From Sulfuricurvum sp. (GTDB lineage Bacteria > Campylobacterota > Campylobacteria > Campylobacterales > Sulfurimonadaceae), in assembly GCA_030693335.1 (NCBI GenBank), contig JAUYAU010000006.1, positions 1-64,000 of the forward strand: a stretch of DNA of 64,000 bases, read 5' to 3'. A program made the translations under genes and the position numbers. Shown here piece by piece: positions 10,046 through 17,059 of the stretch. Position 1 is the first letter of the stretch, and every line of letters begins with the position of its first letter. Below the pieces are notes generated by a model. That model was given only the letters and a program-made list of their open reading frames with translations, made no database searches and was not told where the DNA came from.

Positions 10046-10233
10046 AAGAAGAAAGTTTTGAAGATAAAATTACCAATGCAAAAGCAATTTTAGAAAAACT
10101 TATGGATCCGGCACTTCCAATGAATGAAAGTGTCAAGGCATACGAAGCCGGAATGAATGAGCTCAAAATTGCTGAAAAGATGTTGGAGCAAGCGCAGTTG
10201 CAAATTCAAATCATTAAAAACCAGGATCAATAA
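10039..10233 (+). CDS. xseB: Exodeoxyribonuclease VII small subunit
   Basis: The 64-residue product is a helical hairpin with the XseB pattern S-F-E-D-K-I-x-x-A-K-x-I-L-E-K-L-M-D and a helical C-terminus ending in E-Q-A-Q-L-Q. Several copies assemble on XseA to form the ssDNA exonuclease. The large-subunit gene is not in this window. The ATG lies inside the metX end and the stop overlaps the next start (TAATG), so translation is coupled on both sides. Confidence 0.88.
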   Translation: MLEEESFEDKITNAKAILEKLMDPALPMNESVKAYEAGMNELKIAEKMLEQAQLQIQIIKNQDQ

Positions 10234-11033
10234 TGCGCTGCGCCATTTTACAGCTTCCTTCCATTGGTATGGGAAGCAGAACATTGGAAAATTACACAAA
10301 AGCAGCGCAGCAAAAAGGGGTCAAGCTGATGCTTTTGGGAGAATACCTTCTCAACCCTTTTTTTAAAGAGCTGGTGAATACTCCCATTTCAATGATCGCT
10401 GAACAAAGTGCTCATCAGATCGAAACACTCAAAGCGCTTGCGGCTAAATATGAAATGGTTTTCATAGCGCCTATTGTGACAGTTAAGAAAAAAGAGTGCT
10501 GCAAAATGATTGCTAAAATAAGCGGACGCAGTGTTACGTATTATCCGCAGCAATTTTTGATCAATTATCCTCATTGGAATGAAGAGGCATTTTTCTCCAA
10601 TCCAGTTGAACCCGTTAAGGCGCCAATGATGTTTTCTATTAATGGTTTTAAATTTGCTGTTATGGGTGGTTTTGAAATTCATTTTGATCCAATGTGGGAT
10701 ATGATTAACAGTAAAAGTGTTGATGTTGTTTTGTTGCCCAGTGCATCTACTTTTGAATCACATAACCGATGGCGTGAGCTGATTAAAACCAGAGCGTTTA
10801 CGCACAATTGTTACATACTGCGAGCAAACCGTGTGGGTGAATATCATGATGAGGCGCATGCATGGAAGTTCTACGGTGATTCGATGTTGGTTACTCCTGA
10901 TGGAGATGTAGAGAGTGATTTGGGTAATACGGAAGAGTTATTGATAGTCGATTTAGATCGAAAGATGCTTCGTGAAGCTCGAAAAGGATGGGGCTTTAAC
11001 GAAGCGCTTAAAAAACGGAGAATACTTTCATGA
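10233..11033 (+). CDS. Nitrilase-superfamily homologue lacking catalytic Lys and Cys
   Basis: The 266-residue protein follows the carbon-nitrogen hydrolase fold from end to end. Glu37 of the Glu-Lys-Cys triad is kept in L-L-G-E-Y. By motif alignment the Lys position is Gln106 (Y-Y-P-Q-Q-F-L-I-N-Y instead of Y-x-K-x-H-L-x-x-Y), and the nucleophile Cys is Gly146 (A-V-M-G-G-F-E for the usual C-Y-D/E). It is therefore probably not an amidase in the usual sense. From memory, C. jejuni has a nitrilase-like gene at the same place next to the xseB-like gene, so it may be a conserved pseudoenzyme. It overlaps both xseB and the adenylyltransferase gene. Confidence 0.8.
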   Translation: MRCAILQLPSIGMGSRTLENYTKAAQQKGVKLMLLGEYLLNPFFKELVNTPISMIAEQSAHQIETLKALAAKYEMVFIAPIVTVKKKECCKMIAKISGRSVTYYPQQFLINYPHWNEEAFFSNPVEPVKAPMMFSINGFKFAVMGGFEIHFDPMWDMINSKSVDVVLLPSASTFESHNRWRELIKTRAFTHNCYILRANRVGEYHDEAHAWKFYGDSMLVTPDGDVESDLGNTEELLIVDLDRKMLREARKGWGFNEALKKRRILS

Positions 11034-11707
11034 TGCACTATTTTCACAGACAAGTACAGTTATGGGGCGAGGAGACGCAAACTTTGCTGCAAAGTAAGCG
11101 TATTGTTATCATCGGTAGCGGCGGTTTAGGTTCTTCACTAGCATTTGCTTTGGGTGCATCTGGAATTGGTGAAATCCATATGGTAGATTTTGATACGGTA
11201 AGTTTGCATAATATTCATCGTCAAATCGCTTTTAAGATGGGTGATGAAAATAAATTTAAAGCAGACATAACGGCACAGCTCATCCAAGAGCGTTGCCCGT
11301 ATGTCAAAAGCTATGCGCATGTATGTAATTTTGAAGAGTTTGCACTTAAGGAGATTGAGGTTGATCTTATTATTGATGCGACAGACAATCTGCCTACACG
11401 CGGAGCTATTAATACCTATGCGAAGAAAATACAAAAACCATGGGTTTATGGGTCAGTAGAAGCATTTAACGGCCAAGTATGTTTTTTTGAGAAGGCTTCT
11501 TTTACGGAATTGTTTAAAATTACTCAAAAAACTCCAGCAGGTATTGCGGCACCTATCGTCATGCACATTGCTTCTCTTCAAGCCAATTTAGCGTTACGTT
11601 ATTTGGCTGGACTTTCGGTTAAAAAAGATCAGCTTTCGTATCTATTTTTCAATGAAGAGGGAGAACTGATGACTCAAAAGTTCATGCTTCCCCAATCAAA
11701 TGAATAA
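11030..11707 (+). CDS. ThiF/MoeB-type ubiquitin-like-protein adenylyltransferase
   Basis: The 225-residue protein has the E1-like Rossmann fold: R-Q-V-Q-L-W-G at the N-terminus, the nucleotide loop G-S-G-G-L-G-S, D-F-D-T-V-S-L-H-N-I-H-R-Q, and D-A-T-D-N-L-P-T-R. Such enzymes adenylate the C-terminal glycine of a sulfur carrier such as MoaD or ThiS. Neither the C-x-x-C zinc pairs nor a C-terminal rhodanese is seen, so it is a short form. Which carrier it serves is unclear, because no carrier gene lies nearby. It ends the operon and meets the next gene tail to tail with one base between. Confidence 0.82.
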   Translation: MMHYFHRQVQLWGEETQTLLQSKRIVIIGSGGLGSSLAFALGASGIGEIHMVDFDTVSLHNIHRQIAFKMGDENKFKADITAQLIQERCPYVKSYAHVCNFEEFALKEIEVDLIIDATDNLPTRGAINTYAKKIQKPWVYGSVEAFNGQVCFFEKASFTELFKITQKTPAGIAAPIVMHIASLQANLALRYLAGLSVKKDQLSYLFFNEEGELMTQKFMLPQSNE

Positions 11708-11708
11708 T

Positions 11709-12275
11709 TTACAGTGCTGAAATGTATTTGGCTAGAGATTTGATCTGTTCAGCACTCAATGATTTAGCTTGTCCTGCCATAAGGGCTTTCATCTCTTTTC
11801 CGTAGCTGCCTGATTGATATCCATGTAAAGCATCTTCGACCTGCGAAGCTGACCATCCTGCAATTACTTGTGACTTCCCTAAGGCAGGTTTGTCTGCTTT
11901 AGCACCATGACATGAGGCACATTTTTCTCCATAGAGAGCACTTGCATCTACTTGTACAAGTTTTTCTTTTACTTCTGCTTTTACTTCTTTCACTACTTTT
12001 GGAACAGAAGGTTTTTTAGGTTCGGTTTTAATCTTATCAACAGGTTTTTCAACAGGTTTTGATTCAACTATCGGGGTTGACTCTGCTTTAGTTGGGGCAG
12101 TTATGGATTGGGTTGTTTGTGGAACAACAACGGCTTGAGGTGCATCTGAAGAAGTTGTATTGACTTCTTGTGTTATTACCTTGGTATTGTCAACGGAAGG
12201 GGCTTTTTGAGCGGGTGCAGTATCGTTACATCCTACTAATAAAAGAGTACAGAGCAAGGGAATGAGCGTTTTCAT
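11709..12275 (-). CDS. Lipoprotein monohaem c-type cytochrome
   Basis: The 188-residue product has a lipobox L-V-G-C (Cys16) after a hydrophobic signal, so it should be a lipid-anchored envelope protein. A Pro/Lys/Val/Thr-rich linker of about 90 residues follows, then a class I cytochrome c domain with C-A-S-C-H haem site near residue 125 and a likely axial Met in E-M-K-A-L-M. It would carry electrons in the periplasm on a flexible tether. The partner is unknown. A good ribosome binding site (AGGAGATAAAC) precedes the ATG. Confidence 0.85.
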   Translation of the reverse strand: MKTLIPLLCTLLLVGCNDTAPAQKAPSVDNTKVITQEVNTTSSDAPQAVVVPQTTQSITAPTKAESTPIVESKPVEKPVDKIKTEPKKPSVPKVVKEVKAEVKEKLVQVDASALYGEKCASCHGAKADKPALGKSQVIAGWSASQVEDALHGYQSGSYGKEMKALMAGQAKSLSAEQIKSLAKYISAL

Positions 12276-12374
12276 GTTTATCTCCTAATTGTTTAGGATG
12301 ATTGTACACTATGTATTTTATATTTTAGATGATTTTATTTGATTGAGAAGAAAAAAAGTGGGAAAAGTGACTCA

Positions 12375-12394
12375 TTTTGCACCGAGGTGCAAAA
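12375..12394. terminator. Perfect hairpin between two lipoprotein genes
   Basis: TTTTGCACC (12375-12383) pairs with GGTGCAAAA (12386-12394) over nine bases with two bases between. It lies 17 bases after the Ala-rich lipoprotein stop, in its direction of transcription, and upstream of the cytochrome gene. There is no clear U-run beyond the A-T pairs of the stem, so termination is likely but not certain. It could also stabilise the mRNA end. Confidence 0.5.
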
Positions 12395-12411
12395 CTTATC
12401 GCTAAAGCTAA

Positions 12412-12621
12412 TTACTTAGCAGCTTCTTCAGTAGCAGGTGCTACTTCAGCAGCATCAGCAGCAGGTGCAGCAGCATCAACAGCAGCAGCATCAGCAGGCA
12501 TTGCTTCAGCAGCAGGTGCTACTTCCTCAGTTGCAGCAGGTGCTGCCTCAGTAGTAGCTTCTTCTTTACTACATCCAATAAACATTGCAGCTAAAAGCAT
12601 AGCAAGGGCGATTTTCATCAT
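12412..12621 (-). CDS. Small Ala/Glu-rich lipoprotein
   Basis: The 69-residue product has a lipobox F-I-G-C (Cys17) after a typical short signal. The mature part of about 50 residues is almost entirely Ala, Glu, Pro, Thr, Asp and Val. It is low-complexity and acidic, without a recognisable domain. AAGGAG lies seven bases before the ATG. On the opposite strand the same stretch makes a spurious Ala/Ser-rich frame. It looks like a highly expressed small envelope lipoprotein of unknown role. Confidence 0.75.
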   Translation of the reverse strand: MMKIALAMLLAAMFIGCSKEEATTEAAPAATEEVAPAAEAMPADAAAVDAAAPAADAAEVAPATEEAAK

Positions 12622-12985
12622 GTGTGACTCCTTAATAAAATATGGTGGAAGTATACACTCAGCCTATAATTTTGTCAAGAGATTTGTGTGTTTTCTTTAT
12701 GAATTCCTTGAGAATCCCTGTTCTTAGGGATTCTTGAGAGTTCTTTTTTCTATTTTTATGTGTAAAATGAGGTACTTTTATCAAATAATAGGTGGCTTTT
12801 TTTGCTTTTTTTTGAGTAGTTTACCAACTGTTGTCTTTTTTGAGGTTTGGTTTTGTGGTAATGATGAATGATGATCACTCTATTTTCTATCTTGTAATGC
12901 TATTCGCTTTTTTTTCTTAGAATTGAATACGCACTTTTATAGTATATAATCACGGTTTATTTTATTAAAGAATCGAGTATTTGTC
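12622..12985. other. 364-base gene-free stretch between divergent genes
   Basis: No convincing coding frame is seen. The left side must hold the leftward lipoprotein promoter. An 8-bp inverted repeat AGAATCCC ... GGGATTCT (12711-12718 / 12727-12734) is followed on the plus strand by a T-rich run about ten bases later. This could be a weak terminator or a binding site. The right end holds the deacetylase promoter. The middle is T-rich on the plus strand and otherwise featureless. Confidence 0.6.
12945..12950 (+). promoter_or_regulatory. Likely -10 element of the deacetylase gene
   Basis: TATAAT lies 35 bases before the GTG start of the deacetylase, preceded by T-rich tracts as in many Campylobacterota promoters. 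No consensus -35 box is visible. Confidence 0.5.
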
Positions 12986-13759
12986 GTGGCGTTTAAATTC
13001 TTAGTCTCTCCTCTAGTTTTGTTGGCAACCTTGTGGTTGTCTGTTCCTGTATCTGCGGCTCAAAGCATTCCTGTATTGTGTTATCACCGTTGCGGTGCTG
13101 AAGTTAAAGATTCAATGACCATTAAAACGAAAGATTTCGCTTCTCAACTGGATTGGCTCATCAAAAACGGTTATACCGTTATACCTCTTGATACCGCGGC
13201 ACGTTACCTTAATGGCCAGATAAAATCGATCCCTGCCAAATCAATTGTTATCACCGCAGATGATGGTCACAAAAGTGTCTACAGTGATATGGCTCCTATT
13301 ATTAAAAAGTACAAGGTTCCTGTTACCTTGTTTATTTATCCAAGTGCGATATCCAATGCCAAGTACGCCATGACATGGGATCAGTTACGAGAGCTCGAAG
13401 CTACAAAATTGTTTCATGTAGAGTCGCATACCTATTGGCATCCGAATTTCAAACGCGAAAAGAAGATGCTTTCAAAAGAAGAGTACGAAAAATCGGTCCA
13501 CGCGCAATTGTACAAATCAAAAGCGACGTTGGAGAAAAAAATGGGGCATGTGATCAAATATCTCGCATGGCCGTTTGGAATCTATGATGAGGATCTTTTA
13601 AAAAGAGCAAAAGAAGCTGGATACGAGATGGCGTTTTCAATCGATCATCATCATGCTAAGTCTACTGAACCTTTGATGGCAAAATCACGTTACATGATTA
13701 TCGACGGTTATAATCTAAAGAGATTTGAATCGATCAGTAGCGGGAAAGAAGATAAGTAA
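12986..13759 (+). CDS. Exported polysaccharide deacetylase (NodB fold)
   Basis: The 257-residue protein begins at GTG 12986 with a Sec signal peptide ending near V-S-A-A (about residue 25). The NodB homology region shows motif 1 as T-A-D-D-G (Asp92/Asp93), metal ligands in S-H-T-Y-W-H (His148, His152), and A-W-P-F-G. Such carbohydrate esterase family 4 proteins remove N- or O-acetyl groups from peptidoglycan or exopolysaccharide in the periplasm. The substrate cannot be told. It stands alone between two promoters. Confidence 0.85.
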   Translation: MAFKFLVSPLVLLATLWLSVPVSAAQSIPVLCYHRCGAEVKDSMTIKTKDFASQLDWLIKNGYTVIPLDTAARYLNGQIKSIPAKSIVITADDGHKSVYSDMAPIIKKYKVPVTLFIYPSAISNAKYAMTWDQLRELEATKLFHVESHTYWHPNFKREKKMLSKEEYEKSVHAQLYKSKATLEKKMGHVIKYLAWPFGIYDEDLLKRAKEAGYEMAFSIDHHHAKSTEPLMAKSRYMIIDGYNLKRFESISSGKEDK

Positions 13760-13767
13760 AAAATCGT

Positions 13768-13795
13768 TATAATATGGGACTATTTATCTCATATT
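13768..13795 (+). promoter_or_regulatory. -10 box and hairpin before dapC
   Basis: TATAAT (13768-13773) lies 35 bases before dapC. It overlaps a hairpin AATATGGGA/TCTCATATT (13771-13779 / 13787-13795, one G-T pair) with a seven-base loop. The overlap of a -10 box with a symmetrical element suggests an operator or a leader structure; this is inference. Confidence 0.4.
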
Positions 13796-13807
13796 AAAGA
13801 CCGTCCT

Positions 13808-14947
13808 TTGCACTTTGAACTGTACCCTTTTGAAAAATTGACCTCCCTTTTAGAGGGAATTACCCCTAACGTCGCTTATACGCCTATCGCGCTTACCATT
13901 GGTGAACCGCAGTTTGAAACACCGGCATTTATCCAAAAATCATTGGCTATGCACTCTGAAGAGCTGCGCCGTTATCCAAAAACGGCGGGTGAATCGTATC
14001 TCAATGAATCCATGCGCAGCTTTGTCAAGAGCCGTTTTGGCGTGGAACTTAAAAGCGATGAGCTGATCAGTTCATTCGGGACACGTGAAGTGCTCTTTAA
14101 TTTTCCGCAGTATTATCTGTTTGATAAAAAAGAGCCGGTGATGGCCTATACCAATCCGTTTTATCAGATTTATGAGGGGGCGGCGATTGCAACCCGATCC
14201 AAAGTGATTCATCTCAATTTAACTCAGAACAATGCCTTTAAACCTTTGATCAATGAAGAAGAACTGGCCGTTTGTGATTTGGTTATTCTCAATTTCCCCA
14301 ACAATCCGACTGCTTCGGTATTGTCGGTTGAAGAGTTGGGCGAATGGGTCAAACTTGCCCTTAAACATGATTTTTGTTTAATTAATGACGAATGTTACAG
14401 TGAAATTTATACGGCTCAAAAAGTTCCATCATTGCTCGAAGCATCGATACATGTAGGGAATGTCAGCTTTAAAAATGTTCTTGTCATTAACTCGATCTCC
14501 AAACGCTCTTCGGCTCCGGGATTGCGCAGCGGATTCATCGCCGGGGATGCAGAGATTTTAAAAGGGTATGCCCAATACCGTACCTATGTGGGATGCGCAT
14601 CACCTTTGCCTCTTCAAGCTGCTGCGGCAGTGGCGTGGTCGGATGATGAGCATGTGCAAGTGGCACGTAATGTGTATGCTGAGAATTTTAAAGCGGCACG
14701 CGAGATATTGGGTGTTGAGACATCGGATGCGACGTTTTACCTTTGGCTTAAAGTACCCGATGCATTAAAATTTACGCAACGTCTTTATCAAGATTACAAC
14801 GTCAAGGTTTTGCCAGGAGAGTTTTTGGCCCGTACAGATCACAGCGGTGAAAATCCGGGTATCGGGTATATTAGGATTGCATTGGTCGAAGAGACTGCGA
14901 AAACGATACAAGCGCTTATGCGACTAAAGGAGGCACTACATGGATGA
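13808..14947 (+). CDS. dapC: Succinyldiaminopimelate aminotransferase (class I/II)
   Basis: The 379-residue fold-type I aminotransferase shows L-N-F-P-N-N-P-T-A, N-D-E-C-Y-S-E-I-Y, the PLP-lysine region N-S-I-S-K-R-S-S-A-P-G-L-R-S-G, and a C-terminal Arg in Y-I-R-I-A-L-V. In Campylobacterota this subgroup is assigned to the N-succinyl-LL-diaminopimelate step of lysine and peptidoglycan synthesis; that is family knowledge. The start is TTG at 13808 with only a weak upstream AAAGA. Proximity to murC supports a cell-wall role. Confidence 0.8.
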   Translation: MHFELYPFEKLTSLLEGITPNVAYTPIALTIGEPQFETPAFIQKSLAMHSEELRRYPKTAGESYLNESMRSFVKSRFGVELKSDELISSFGTREVLFNFPQYYLFDKKEPVMAYTNPFYQIYEGAAIATRSKVIHLNLTQNNAFKPLINEEELAVCDLVILNFPNNPTASVLSVEELGEWVKLALKHDFCLINDECYSEIYTAQKVPSLLEASIHVGNVSFKNVLVINSISKRSSAPGLRSGFIAGDAEILKGYAQYRTYVGCASPLPLQAAAAVAWSDDEHVQVARNVYAENFKAAREILGVETSDATFYLWLKVPDALKFTQRLYQDYNVKVLPGEFLARTDHSGENPGIGYIRIALVEETAKTIQALMRLKEALHG

Positions 14948-15419
14948 ACTCAAGGGAAAGATTTATAATGCACAAGCGGCAGGTGACATAGCGGCATTGT
15001 ACGTACTCGAAGCGCAGGCGCATGAAGTATTTGATGACGATACGTTGATGGCCTATTATGCCAATATTTTAGATCTTGCATTGGAACGGATGACCAATGC
15101 GTTGGAAAACCTGGAGCGTTTGGACATGAATGAGGTTCAGGATTTTGCAACCCTTCGAGCCTTGTACGAATATGCGATCGAGCATTACAGTGCGGGAAGC
15201 GCGCATGATGCGAGTGCTCTTTTTGAAGTCATCGGCGGATTGAGCAAAGATGAGCCGTTTAACGAGGCGATGAAAATGCACCGCGCGGCATGCGATGCAA
15301 AAATCCCGTTTGACGATTTTATCGATGAATACGTGGATATGAAAGCGGTACAAGAGAGCGGAAAGTTCTACATCGGCGAGTTCAAAAAATGCATTGAAGA
15401 AGCAGGAGAAGAAGCATGA
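14940..15419 (+). CDS. Unknown acidic helical protein between dapC and murC
   Basis: The 159-residue product has no signal peptide or membrane segment, is acidic, and looks wholly alpha-helical. Repeated Ala/Glu/Leu/Tyr patterns such as A-L-Y-E-Y-A-I-E-H-Y-S-A-G-S-A-H-D-A suggest a TPR-like or helical-bundle protein. It overlaps dapC by eight bases and murC by four (ATGA), so it is translationally coupled to both. That makes a link to peptidoglycan precursor synthesis possible. I do not recognise the family. Confidence 0.75.
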   Translation: MDELKGKIYNAQAAGDIAALYVLEAQAHEVFDDDTLMAYYANILDLALERMTNALENLERLDMNEVQDFATLRALYEYAIEHYSAGSAHDASALFEVIGGLSKDEPFNEAMKMHRAACDAKIPFDDFIDEYVDMKAVQESGKFYIGEFKKCIEEAGEEA

Positions 15420-16726
15420 AAATTCATTTTATCGGCATAGGGGGAATCGGTATTTCAGGTCTTGCAAAATACATGCGTTTTAGCGGTCATGATGTGAGCG
15501 GATCGGACATGAAAGATACCCATATCACCGAGCTGTTGCGCAAGCGCGGGATTACGGTGTATATCGGCCATGATGCGGCGAATATTCCTGATGATTGTGA
15601 GTTGGTGATTCACTCCGCGATCATCAAGCCAACCAATTCTGAAATTGTTGAAGCCCATCGTCGGGGGATAGAAGTCCTCCATCGCCGTGATGCACTGTTG
15701 AAAATTTTGAGTGAGAAAAAAGTGTATGCCGTATGCGGTGCGCACGGAAAGAGTACAACGACAGCAATATTGGCGGCGATCATGGACGGCAGTGCGATTA
15801 TTGGTGCAGAATCCAAAGGGTTCGGCTCGAACGTCCGTTATGATGGCAGCACCGATGTATTACTGTTTGAAGCCGATGAGAGCGATGGAAGTTTTTTGAA
15901 CTCCAATCCGTACTGCTCGATTGTCACCAATGCCGAGCCTGAGCACATGGAGTATTACAACTACAACATTGACGAGTTTCACAATGCCTATAAACGTTTT
16001 ATCGAGATGGGAAGCGTACGGGTGATTAATGCCGAGGATCCGTTTATGGCGACATTGACCTGTGATGCGTTGCGCTTGTATCCAAGTACCGATATTACGA
16101 ATATTACCTATACGTTGATCGATGATGAGCCGTACACCCGTTTTCATCTCAAAGGATTTGGCGAGTTTGAAGTATGGGGCTTTGGGGAACACATCGCGAT
16201 GGATGCTTCACTGGCGATCATGGCGGCGGCACAAACGATGAGCATCGCTTCGATTCGGGTGCACATCCTTAACTTCCGTGGAATTAAAAAGCGTTTTGAT
16301 GTGATTTTCAAAGGATCGGATCGTGTGATCATCGATGATTATGCTCACCATCCCACCGAGATCAAAGCAACCATGCAATCGTTGACAACCTATGCAAAGC
16401 TCAAAGGCTTTAATCGTGTCATAGCGATCTGGCAACCGCATAAGTATTCACGTACGATTGATAATCTGCAAGCGTTTATAGAGTGCTTTGAAGGGGTGGA
16501 TGAGTTGGTCATCCTTCCTGTTTGGGCCGCGAGTGAAGAACACAGAGATATTGATTTTGCAGGCGAATTTTCCCGTTACAACCTCATTCTGGCGGATAAG
16601 CTTCACCGCCAGGGCGATACGATCCAAGTGATTATTGGAGATACGGTATACACAACGTATGATAAAGATTTGATCGTCGGATTTGGGGCAGGGGATTTGA
16701 CCTATCAATTACGGGGGATCAAATAA
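15416..16726 (+). CDS. murC: UDP-N-acetylmuramate--L-alanine ligase
   Basis: MurC adds the first amino acid to UDP-MurNAc in the cytoplasm. The 436-residue product has the N-terminal nucleotide-binding G-I-G-G-I-G-I-S-G-L-A, the ATP loop G-A-H-G-K-S-T-T (about residues 107-114), E-A-D-E-S-D-G-S, the central N-A-E-P-E-H-M-E-Y-Y, and the C-terminal D-D-Y-A-H-H-P-T-E-I with H-K-Y-S-R-T. The Asp/Glu pattern fits MurC rather than Mpl. From memory the same murC - small membrane protein - mutS2 order occurs in C. jejuni. Confidence 0.95.
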   Translation: MKIHFIGIGGIGISGLAKYMRFSGHDVSGSDMKDTHITELLRKRGITVYIGHDAANIPDDCELVIHSAIIKPTNSEIVEAHRRGIEVLHRRDALLKILSEKKVYAVCGAHGKSTTTAILAAIMDGSAIIGAESKGFGSNVRYDGSTDVLLFEADESDGSFLNSNPYCSIVTNAEPEHMEYYNYNIDEFHNAYKRFIEMGSVRVINAEDPFMATLTCDALRLYPSTDITNITYTLIDDEPYTRFHLKGFGEFEVWGFGEHIAMDASLAIMAAAQTMSIASIRVHILNFRGIKKRFDVIFKGSDRVIIDDYAHHPTEIKATMQSLTTYAKLKGFNRVIAIWQPHKYSRTIDNLQAFIECFEGVDELVILPVWAASEEHRDIDFAGEFSRYNLILADKLHRQGDTIQVIIGDTVYTTYDKDLIVGFGAGDLTYQLRGIK

Positions 16727-16729
16727 ACG

Positions 16730-17059
16730 ATGGGATATTTACTCTGGTTTAGTATCGTTATCATTGTCTTTGTTTGGATGCACTACTTTACCGAATTAAC
16801 ATGGCGTCAAAAGTGGATTACTCTTTTGCTCTTGAGCTTGATCATTGTTAATGCAGTTCTTTATAATATTATGAAAGACTTGGAAAGCAAACATATCAAT
16901 GAGATGCAGCTTAAATACACCAATGGCGAAACATTACGATGCAACGGAATAAACGTTGATAATAAATCATTTGGTTACAGTGTTGGAACGCAAAGTTTTA
17001 TCGGTAACAAAGATTCTCGTTATCCCAACCAAATCTTTAGTGCGTCAGAGTGTAAATGA
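16730..17059 (+). CDS. Small membrane protein upstream of mutS2
   Basis: The 109-residue protein has two N-terminal hydrophobic helices (about residues 3-21 and 29-46) with an aromatic, basic turn (T-W-R-Q-K-W). A soluble C-terminal part of about 60 residues follows, with two cysteines (in L-R-C-N-G and S-E-C-K at the very end). The topology would place the tail on one side of the inner membrane, and the cysteines could form a disulfide if periplasmic. It overlaps mutS2 by four bases. The role is unknown. Confidence 0.75.
   Translation: MGYLLWFSIVIIVFVWMHYFTELTWRQKWITLLLLSLIIVNAVLYNIMKDLESKHINEMQLKYTNGETLRCNGINVDNKSFGYSVGTQSFIGNKDSRYPNQIFSASECK

Noticed and set aside
12377-12727. Plus-strand frame of 116 residues rich in Ala and Ser
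   Set aside because: It is the mirror of the Ala-rich lipoprotein gene on the other strand, where a lipobox, signal and ribosome binding site are present.
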